Positions 6,407 to 11,430 of a stretch of 11,430 nucleotides of DNA are shown in pieces. Below the pieces are notes generated by a model, which saw nothing but the letters and a program-made list of their open reading frames with translations, was not told the origin of the DNA and made no database searches. The stretch comes from an uncultured Porphyromonadaceae bacterium (GTDB lineage: Bacteria > Bacteroidota > Bacteroidia > Bacteroidales > Muribaculaceae), in assembly GCA_905193485.1 (NCBI GenBank), contig CAJJOX010000057.1, positions 1 through 11,430 of the forward strand, read 5' to 3'. Within the stretch, counting starts at the first letter, position 1; the number at the start of each line of letters is the position of its first letter. A program made the position numbers and the translations under genes.

Positions 6407-6892
6407 ATGAACAAACTGTTCCTGTTTTTACTTACTCTCCTTGCACTTACGTTCAGTGCTTGCGATGATGATGCTCCAGACTATCCTGATACCAAACTAA
6501 TCAAAGGGCAATGGCAATTAGTTGAGGACGGGAGCAATGATAATCCGCTTATATACCGTTTTACTACCGACGGCGAAAACACATGGTCGTGGGGTGGACT
6601 CGTCACATATTACCTTTTGCCGGACGGGACAGCCGATTTCCATAAGAGATACACATGGCACGTTTCAGATCCTGCGAATGAAGATGACGGCAGGCCACGC
6701 CTCGAACTCACTTGGTATGACGCTCCCAACAGTGATAATCTATGGGATGCCACGGAATACTATATCATCGTAAAACTGACACCGACAGAAATGTGGCTGA
6801 AGCCAGACCAGATGGGAGTCCCCGATGACATCAAGAAATTCATCCGGCGCAATGACCTTCCGGTTACCTCACTACAATTCCCCAACCCGTAA
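6407..6892 (+). CDS. Small surface-type lipoprotein, function unknown
   Basis: A 161-residue protein starting 15 nt after the receptor stop, so it is in the same operon. The signal peptide ends in a lipobox with lipidated Cys19 (TFSAC). Three aspartates follow at 20-22, resembling the acidic lipoprotein export signal that sends Bacteroidota lipoproteins to the outer face of the outer membrane. The mature part begins with a GQWQL segment and has repeated beta-like strands rich in Trp and Tyr (YRFTTDG, TYYLLPDG, YIIVKLTPTEMWL). This is typical of small lipocalin-like lipoproteins, but I recognise no specific family. A role as accessory subunit or lid of the barrel is inferred from position only. 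Confidence 0.8.
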   Translation: MNKLFLFLLTLLALTFSACDDDAPDYPDTKLIKGQWQLVEDGSNDNPLIYRFTTDGENTWSWGGLVTYYLLPDGTADFHKRYTWHVSDPANEDDGRPRLELTWYDAPNSDNLWDATEYYIIVKLTPTEMWLKPDQMGVPDDIKKFIRRNDLPVTSLQFPNP

Positions 6893-7223
6893 AACAGCTT
6901 TTCATACAAAAAATGATGAGGGTGATGACAATGTCACTAATTTAATATGGACGTTTGAGAAAACCGCTATCCGACTTTGTTTGATGTGAAAGATGATGAC
7001 CATCCGGACACCAGTACGATGAGAGAATCTCTTATCCCCCCTACACTATCACGAAAATGTTTCTTCCTGTCAGGCATTTGAATGTAAGAAATAGCATACA
7101 ATGCCAGATTATATGTAAGCAGAGGGTGTGAATCTTTTGATCTCAAAGCTAACAACTCCGGAGAAAATAGAACAACGGCATCTTATATCATAGACTATTA
7201 ATTTTGTTAAAAAAGAGGAAATA
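6893..7223. other. Gene-poor region between the lipoprotein and the tRNA promoter
   Basis: No convincing gene, RNA or terminator is seen. Plus-strand frames contain short stretches with lipoprotein-like composition (NDEGDDNVTNLIWTFEKT near 6912-6965 and KDDDHPDTSTM near 6989-7021) that are broken by stops and lie in different frames. They could be traces of a decayed gene related to the lipoprotein, but the likeness is slight. A 62-codon minus-strand frame (6967-7155) has no recognisable features. Confidence 0.4.
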
Positions 7224-7255
7224 TTTGCATGGACTGAATAAACTTCATATCTTTG
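7224..7255 (+). promoter_or_regulatory. Promoter of the tRNA-Glu gene
   Basis: TTTG at 7224-7227, a 20-nt spacer, then TATCTTTG at 7248-7255: a full match to the Bacteroidota primary-sigma promoter. Transcription would start near 7262, about 50 nt before the tRNA, leaving a 5' leader to be trimmed by RNase P. Confidence 0.85.
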
Positions 7256-7313
7256 CAAAGCAAAAGCGACGATGCAGGCTGAAGAGTCGGCTAATTGTCG
7301 AAGCTAAATGCAA

Positions 7314-7386
7314 GGCGATTTAGTGTAGTGGCCTAGCACGCCACCCTCTCACGGTGGAGACCTGGGTTCGATTCCCAGATTCGCTA
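7314..7386 (+). tRNA. tRNA-Glu, anticodon CUC
   Basis: A full 73-nt cloverleaf. D stem GTGT/GCAC; anticodon stem CCACC/GGTGG with loop CTCTCAC (anticodon CTC at 7348-7350, reading GAG); variable loop AGAC; T stem CTGGG/CCCAG with loop TTCGATT; discriminator A at 7386. The acceptor stem GGCGATT/ATTCGCT contains a G1-U72 wobble and a U6-U67 mismatch. CCA is not encoded and must be added. A strong promoter lies upstream and a terminator follows closely, so it is transcribed alone. Confidence 0.93.
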
Positions 7387-7393
7387 CAATCGC

Positions 7394-7422
7394 AAAAGAG
7401 GCTTTTTTTAAGCCTCTTTTTT
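7394..7422 (+). terminator. Rho-independent terminator after tRNA-Glu
   Basis: An 11-bp stem AAAAGAGGCTT / AAGCCTCTTTT with a 5-nt T loop, ending in a T run. It begins 8 nt after the tRNA. The A-rich left arm means it may also work for transcripts from the opposite strand. Confidence 0.9.
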
Positions 7423-7507
7423 AATATACTAAAGCTCCCATACCGCGTGAATCAACAGCAGCAATTAGTTTCAGCCAGGCCTAATGGACATTTCGGATGA
7501 TGAAACC

Positions 7508-7539
7508 TTTGTAAGAGGTTGATTTTTTTTATATCATTG
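7508..7539 (+). promoter_or_regulatory. Promoter of the DNA alkylation repair gene
   Basis: TTTG at 7508-7511, a 20-nt spacer, then TATCATTG at 7532-7539 (one mismatch to TAnnTTTG). The predicted leader is about 60 nt. A short inverted repeat CATTG-CGAAA-CAATG overlaps the -7 box and start region and could be an operator or a small RNA hairpin. Confidence 0.65.
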
Positions 7540-7605
7540 CGAAACAATGACGCATGGTAAAAAACAATTGTCATAATCAATCAAAAAGACCTCGATTTTT
7601 GAAAT

Positions 7606-8376
7606 ATGGATACTGCAGCTGAGATTATCGAAACAATGATGGAAATGCGTGATGACGGTCAGGCACGGCATCTTATGCGATTTTTCAAGACCGGTAAAGG
7701 AGAATATGGTGAAGGCGACCGTTTTCTCGGATTGAAAGTGCCCCAGACCCGTATGGTGGTGAAGGCGGCAAGGAAAGACATGACATTTTCAGAAATTGAA
7801 AAGATGCTGTATTGCCCATGGCATGAAATAAGACTTGCCGGATTCTTACTGCTTGTCAATGCGATGAAAGAAGCCACCCTACCCCGCAAAAGCAGGTCAT
7901 CGACATCAGATGCACAACGTCGAGATGCAGTCGCGGCCTTTTATCTCAAACATGTACGCCAAGCCAACAACTGGGATCTGGTCGATTTGAGTTGTCCCAA
8001 GATATTGGGAGAATGGCTGCTCCGTCCAGGCGCCGACGGGAGAATGCCCGATCGAAATGTTCTCGACACACTTGCCGCCAGTGACAATCTTTGGGAACAG
8101 CGGACGAGCATCGTCAGCACATTGCAGCTGATAAGGCAACGACAATATGACGACACCCTGCGCATCGCGGCAAAGCTCCTTGAGCATACGCACGACCTAA
8201 TCCATAAAGCCACAGGCTGGATGCTACGTGAGATTGGCAAAAAAGACAAAAATACACTTGTCAATTTTCTTGAAACGAATCATGACAAAATGCCGCGGAC
8301 AGCACTACGATATGCCATCGAAAAAATGGATCACGACGAGCGAAACTATTGGCTTAACCGACAGACACATGCATGA
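7606..8376 (+). CDS. DNA alkylation repair protein, AlkD-like HEAT-repeat glycosylase
   Basis: A 256-residue protein of the DNA alkylation repair family (PF08713), which excises cationic N3- and N7-alkylated purines by wrapping the DNA in HEAT-like helical repeats without flipping the base. Family hallmarks are visible: FLGLKVPQTR (40-49), the NNWDLVD motif (121-127) with W123 and D127 matching the catalytic Trp/Asp pair of Bacillus cereus AlkD, LWEQR with R166 (162-166), and GWMLREIGKKD (204-214) with W205. Length is slightly above that of AlkD (about 240); a short extra loop, PRKSRSSTSDAQRRD (93-107), accounts for it. It has its own promoter and is a single gene. No adaptive-response regulator binding site is recognisable. 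Confidence 0.92.
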   Translation: MDTAAEIIETMMEMRDDGQARHLMRFFKTGKGEYGEGDRFLGLKVPQTRMVVKAARKDMTFSEIEKMLYCPWHEIRLAGFLLLVNAMKEATLPRKSRSSTSDAQRRDAVAAFYLKHVRQANNWDLVDLSCPKILGEWLLRPGADGRMPDRNVLDTLAASDNLWEQRTSIVSTLQLIRQRQYDDTLRIAAKLLEHTHDLIHKATGWMLREIGKKDKNTLVNFLETNHDKMPRTALRYAIEKMDHDERNYWLNRQTHA

Positions 8377-8463
8377 CAGGCAACAGACAGCCGCCCGGAT
8401 ATAACAGTGACAAATTCATGATAAATCATATGTATGTGAATAGCGGTAATGGCATTTTTTCGG

Positions 8464-8494
8464 TTGTGAAATTCCTTGATTTTTATTATTTTTG
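8464..8494 (+). promoter_or_regulatory. Promoter of the glycosyltransferase-DUF4286-ruvC operon
   Basis: TTG at 8464-8466, a 20-nt spacer, then TATTTTTG at 8487-8494, a perfect -7 box. Transcription would begin near 8500. That excludes the in-frame ATG at 8476 and fixes the glycosyltransferase start at 8518, with a very short leader. Confidence 0.75.
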
Positions 8495-8517
8495 TCCATG
8501 CTTATCCTGTATTGCCC

Positions 8518-9264
8518 ATGAGCCCGTTATTTTCTATCATAACCGTCACCTATAATGCTGAAGCCACGCTTCCGGCCACTTTGAAAAGCGTTTCGGAGCA
8601 GACATTTGACGACTATGAACATATCATAGTTGACGGAGCATCGAAAGACAACACACTTGCACTTGCCCGGAAAGATGCCACAGACCGGATGCGGATTGTA
8701 TCAGAACCCGACCATGGTATTTATGATGCCATGAACAAGGGGATGGGGCTGGCAAAAGGCAAATATTATATTTTCCTCAATGCCGGCGACGCCTTTCACA
8801 GTGCCGAAACGCTTGCCGGAATAGCTACAGCCATCAAAGAGAACAATTTTCCGGGAATAGTGTACGGACAGACTCAACTCGTCGATTCAGAGCGCCGCCG
8901 CGTCGCCGACCGACACCTAACAGCGCCTCAAGAGCTTACTTATGAAAGTTTTGCCGAAGGTATGGTCGTATGCCACCAAGCATTTGTGGCACTTGCCCGA
9001 ATAGCGCCACTTTACAATCTGAAATACAGGTTTTCAGCCGATTATGACTGGTGTATACAATGTCTGCAACATTCGCGCCGCAATGTTTATGTGCCCGGTA
9101 TTATGATCGATTATCTCAATGAAGGCACCACGACAGCCAATCACCGGGCCTCATTGATAGAACGATTCAAGATAATGAGCTTTTATTACGGCATGACCAA
9201 GACAGTGCTCCGCCACTTTAAATTCATTCCGCGCTACATATCCGCAAAAAGACAGATGAAATGA
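8518..9264 (+). CDS. Family 2 glycosyltransferase (GT-A fold)
   Basis: A 248-residue enzyme that transfers a sugar from a nucleotide-sugar donor to a growing glycan, probably at the cytosolic face of the membrane. The N-terminus SIITVTYNAEATL (6-18) is the GT2 opening strand. DGAS (39-42) takes the place of the usual DGSSD. SEPDHGIYDAMNKG (62-75) and LNAGD (87-91) hold the donor- and metal-binding part, with NAGD standing in for DxD. SADYDWCIQC downstream carries the likely catalytic acid. There is no membrane segment; a basic tail (HFKFIPRYISAKRQ) may bind lipid. This subtype (EPDHGIYDAMNKG) is common in capsule and colanic-acid-like clusters, but here the gene stands outside such a cluster. 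It overlaps the next gene by ATGA. Acceptor and sugar cannot be told. Confidence 0.9.
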   Translation: MSPLFSIITVTYNAEATLPATLKSVSEQTFDDYEHIIVDGASKDNTLALARKDATDRMRIVSEPDHGIYDAMNKGMGLAKGKYYIFLNAGDAFHSAETLAGIATAIKENNFPGIVYGQTQLVDSERRRVADRHLTAPQELTYESFAEGMVVCHQAFVALARIAPLYNLKYRFSADYDWCIQCLQHSRRNVYVPGIMIDYLNEGTTTANHRASLIERFKIMSFYYGMTKTVLRHFKFIPRYISAKRQMK

Positions 9265-9572
9265 TATTACACAACACCACATTCGTAATTACGCCAGCAA
9301 TCGAGCTACAGTTTCTGCATTGGATAAGAAACGAATATCTGCCCGCGATACAATCAGAGGACAATTTTCATGATCCGCTACTGACAAAGATCAAGCCTCA
9401 TGCCAATGTAGATGAGGAGGAGTCTTTGAGTTATGCCTTACAGTTCAAGGCAGCGGATGAAGAGGCCGTAAACGTATGGTTTGCCGAAAAAATTTCTGAA
9501 ACATTGTCGCGGAGCCAACAGCGCTTCGGAGAGAATATGCTGATGTTCAGCACGATCATGGAAATAGTCTGA
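9261..9572 (+). CDS. DUF4286 family protein
   Basis: A 103-residue protein whose start ([28 protein letters not shown]) matches the Bacteroidota DUF4286 family as I know it. It is small and soluble with a ferredoxin-like pattern of strands and helices ([25 protein letters not shown]). It overlaps the glycosyltransferase by 4 nt and ends 4 nt before ruvC. Pairing with ruvC is, from memory, recurrent in Bacteroidales. Biochemical role unknown. Confidence 0.85.
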   Translation: MILHNTTFVITPAIELQFLHWIRNEYLPAIQSEDNFHDPLLTKIKPHANVDEEESLSYALQFKAADEEAVNVWFAEKISETLSRSQQRFGENMLMFSTIMEIV

Positions 9573-9576
9573 ATCG

Positions 9577-10173
9577 ATGGATAAACCACAAGAGAGCTCA
9601 TACCGCACGAAGCTTGCCGAATATGACCGCATCATCATAGGTATCGACCCCGGCACTAACGTCATGGGATACGGAATCTTGGGTGTAGCCGGGAAAAGAC
9701 CTGTCACGATAGCCATGGGAGTGATCCAGCTCAACAAATTTGAAAACCATTATATGCGGCTGCGCCGCATATATGACCGAGTGCTTCTGCTGACAGAACA
9801 ATATCTGCCGGACGAAATGGCCATAGAAGCGCCATTTTATGGCAAGAATGTCCAGTCTATGCTTAAACTTGGCCGAGCACAAGGTGTGGCGATGGCCGCA
9901 GCTCTTGCCCGTGATGTCCCTATCACGGAATATGAGCCGAGGAAAATCAAAATGGCGATAACCGGCAATGGCGGAGCCTCGAAAGAACAAGTGCGGGAAA
10001 TGCTTCGCAGAATCCTCAGCATACCCAAGGAAAATCTCCTGCCGCAACTCGACTCGACCGACGCTCTGGCGGCAGCCCTTTGCCATTTCTATGAATCGAC
10101 GCGTCCGCATGTCGACAAAGGCTGCTCATCGTGGAAAGAATTTATAGCCAAAAATCCCGGCCGCGTGAAATAA
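9577..10173 (+). CDS. ruvC: Crossover junction endodeoxyribonuclease RuvC
   Basis: RuvC resolves Holliday junctions made during recombination, acting as a dimer with the RuvAB branch-migration motor. The RNase H-like fold and its acidic catalytic set are intact: D24 in GIDPGT (22-27), E84 in AIEAPF, and D159 and D162 in [13 protein letters not shown] (158-170), with the same D-x2-D spacing as D138/D141 of E. coli. The length is 198 residues against 173 in E. coli; the difference is a charged N-terminal extension of about 17 residues before the first strand and a short C-terminal tail. The start at 9577 lies 4 nt after the DUF4286 stop, and the next in-frame Met would already be beyond the first catalytic Asp. 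It is co-transcribed with the two genes before it; no SOS box is seen. Confidence 0.96.
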   Translation: MDKPQESSYRTKLAEYDRIIIGIDPGTNVMGYGILGVAGKRPVTIAMGVIQLNKFENHYMRLRRIYDRVLLLTEQYLPDEMAIEAPFYGKNVQSMLKLGRAQGVAMAAALARDVPITEYEPRKIKMAITGNGGASKEQVREMLRRILSIPKENLLPQLDSTDALAAALCHFYESTRPHVDKGCSSWKEFIAKNPGRVK

Positions 10174-10207
10174 GGTGATAAAGCATTGCGAAATAGTAAA
10201 GAAACTG

Positions 10208-10238
10208 TTGGATGGATATCGGTTTTTGACTATATTTG
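10208..10238 (+). promoter_or_regulatory. Promoter of the ROK-family gene
   Basis: TTG at 10208-10210, a 20-nt spacer, then TATATTTG at 10231-10238: a full match to the Bacteroidota consensus. The start would be near 10245, giving a leader of about 37 nt. It shows that the ROK gene is transcribed separately from ruvC. Confidence 0.82.
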
Positions 10239-10281
10239 CAAAGCAGCAACAAACGCTTACGAACCTAAAATCTAACAATAC

Positions 10282-11385
10282 ATGTACAAATTCGACAAAC
10301 GAATCGTCATCACCCTTGATGCCGGAGGCACAAACTTCGTGTTTGGCGCCATGCAGTCAAACGATTACATCGTTGATCCGATCACAATGCCCTCAAACGC
10401 CCAAGATCTTGACCTCTGTCTTTCAACGATGGTCAGCGGCTTTGAACAGATCATTTCCAAGCTTGACCAGAAGCCGGTGGCCATAAGCTTCGCTTTTCCC
10501 GGACCGGCGGATTATCCGCACGGAATCATAGGCGGCTATCTTCCCAACTTCCCGTCGTTCCGCAACGGTGTAGCACTCGGGCCATTTCTTGAAGAAAAAT
10601 TCGGCATCCCCGTGTATATAAACAACGACGGTGATCTCTTTGCCTTCGGTGAAGCACTCGGAGGCATTCTGCCCGAAATCAACAGCCGCCTTGCTGAAAT
10701 GGGCAGCACAAAGACCTACAGCAATCTGCTGGGATATACATTCGGCACCGGTTTTGGCATCGGCATGGTTATCGACAACCATCTCAACCGCGGCAACAAC
10801 TCATGTGTCGAAACATTCTGTCTGCGCCACAAAAAATACTCCGAAGTGTTTGTCGAAGAAGGTGTCGCTATCCGCGCCATCAAACGCGTGTATGCCGAAA
10901 AGTCGGGCGACATCAACCATACATTTGAGCCTAAAGACATTTGTGACATAGCTGAGGGCAAACTTGAAGGCAATCGTGAGGCGGCCATCGCTGCATTTGA
11001 GGAATTTGGCACAGTGGCCGGGGATGCCATAGCGACAGCCGTCACCCTTACAGACTCGCTCGTTGTGATTGGCGGCGGCCTAACCGGCGCAAAAAAATAT
11101 TTCATGCCGTCGCTTCTGGCCCAGCTCCGCGGAGTGCTCCATTCGGTAAGCGGCGAAGAGATTCCGCGTATGCCCCTTAAGGCGTTTGATCTTGATGATG
11201 AGGAAGAGTTCGTTCAGTTTGCTCACGGAGCGGCTCGCCCGATCAAAGTGTATGGCACAGACCGTACGGTGATATACGATCCGCTAAAATCGACCGGCGT
11301 AGCCATATCAAAACTCGGTGCAAGCAAAGCGATCTCGATCGGAGCCTATTCATTCGCGCTTTCCATGCTCGACAAAAACGTCTAA
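10282..11385 (+). CDS. ROK-family protein, probable sugar kinase, lacking the canonical zinc motif
   Basis: A 367-residue actin-fold protein of the ROK (repressor, ORF, kinase) family. The ATP phosphate-binding loop LDAGGTN (12-18), the second phosphate loop GTGFGIG (155-161), the catalytic Asp in NNDGD (D116) and the adenosine motif GGGLTGA (264-270) are all present, which supports kinase activity on a hexose or amino sugar. There is no N-terminal helix-turn-helix, so it is not a repressor. The segment after the second phosphate loop, where ROK kinases carry the sugar-contacting GExGH and the zinc site CxCGxxGC, instead reads NNSCVETFCLRHKKYSEVF. It has two cysteines but neither motif. The C-terminus is longer than in glucokinases of about 320 residues. 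Glucokinase is one option; substrate is not assignable. Own promoter, with a hairpin after the stop. Confidence 0.88.
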   Translation: MYKFDKRIVITLDAGGTNFVFGAMQSNDYIVDPITMPSNAQDLDLCLSTMVSGFEQIISKLDQKPVAISFAFPGPADYPHGIIGGYLPNFPSFRNGVALGPFLEEKFGIPVYINNDGDLFAFGEALGGILPEINSRLAEMGSTKTYSNLLGYTFGTGFGIGMVIDNHLNRGNNSCVETFCLRHKKYSEVFVEEGVAIRAIKRVYAEKSGDINHTFEPKDICDIAEGKLEGNREAAIAAFEEFGTVAGDAIATAVTLTDSLVVIGGGLTGAKKYFMPSLLAQLRGVLHSVSGEEIPRMPLKAFDLDDEEEFVQFAHGAARPIKVYGTDRTVIYDPLKSTGVAISKLGASKAISIGAYSFALSMLDKNV

Positions 11386-11410
11386 AACGATAGCGCTAAA
11401 ATCATAAGGC

Positions 11411-11430
11411 GTTGCGGCAGAAACCGCAAC
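11411..11430 (+). terminator. Probable terminator hairpin after the ROK gene, cut by the window end
   Basis: A perfect 7-bp stem GTTGCGG / CCGCAAC with loop CAGAAA begins 25 nt after the stop. The T run that would complete a rho-independent terminator would fall outside the window, so the call is provisional. Confidence 0.6.

Noticed and set aside
6967..7155. A 62-codon minus-strand ORF between the lipoprotein and the tRNA
   Set aside because: No recognised motif, no promoter and no gene context; kept only as part of the gene-poor region.
8476..8517. The longer glycosyltransferase start at 8476
   Set aside because: That ATG lies within the promoter, upstream of the predicted transcription start, and the GT2 fold begins right after the ATG at 8518.
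8373..8555. A 60-codon plus-strand ORF overlapping the end of the alkD-like gene
   Set aside because: It runs through the promoter of the next operon and into the start of the glycosyltransferase in another frame; composition is not protein-like.

Overview
The window reads as a piece of a Bacteroidales (Bacteroidota) chromosome with the end of a small integrated single-stranded-DNA phage at its left edge. The host call rests on five promoters or promoter parts of the Bacteroidota type (TTTG or TTG at -33, TAnnTTTG at -7), weak Shine-Dalgarno signals, an ECF sigma / DUF4974 anti-sigma / outer-membrane barrel cassette, a surface-type lipoprotein and a DUF4286-ruvC pair. A gut family such as Muribaculaceae or Prevotellaceae would fit, but the genus cannot be fixed from this sequence.

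Positions 1-2173, all on the minus strand, are phage-like and A+T-rich. In transcription order they hold a 52-codon small ORF (1938-2096), a 588-residue Microviridae (Alpavirinae-like) replication initiator (127-1893), and a small membrane peptide ORF that starts at 107 and runs straight into a G19-T22 homopolymer (A22C19 on the plus strand, 1-41). The right edge of the element is marked by a dif-like XerC/XerD site at 2146-2173. Its XerD arm is identical to the E. coli dif XerD arm, while its XerC arm is degenerate. This is what a junction left by Xer-mediated integration of a microvirus would look like. No capsid or pilot gene is in the window; they would lie to the left if the prophage is complete.

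Positions 2174-2706 are a graveyard with no intact gene: a 14-bp perfect palindrome, a hairpin, and the decayed C-terminal end of an IS4-type (DUF4372) transposase on the minus strand.

Positions 2707-6892 form a tight four-gene plus-strand operon: ECF sigma factor, short single-span anti-sigma with a C-terminal DUF4974 domain, outer-membrane beta-barrel with N-terminal STN-like and carboxypeptidase-regulatory-like domains, and a small lipoprotein. The first three genes overlap by ATGA. It looks like a cell-surface signalling and uptake cassette in which the barrel senses a ligand, the anti-sigma relays the signal and the sigma factor changes transcription. The ligand is unknown, and there is no SusD partner.

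Positions 6893-7605 hold a gene-poor stretch, then a promoter, a tRNA-Glu(CUC) gene and a rho-independent terminator. Positions 7606-11430 are ordinary chromosomal genes: an AlkD-like DNA alkylation repair protein; an operon of a family 2 glycosyltransferase, a DUF4286 protein and RuvC; and a ROK-family protein lacking the usual ROK zinc motif. The alkD-like gene, the glycosyltransferase operon and the ROK gene each have a recognisable promoter.
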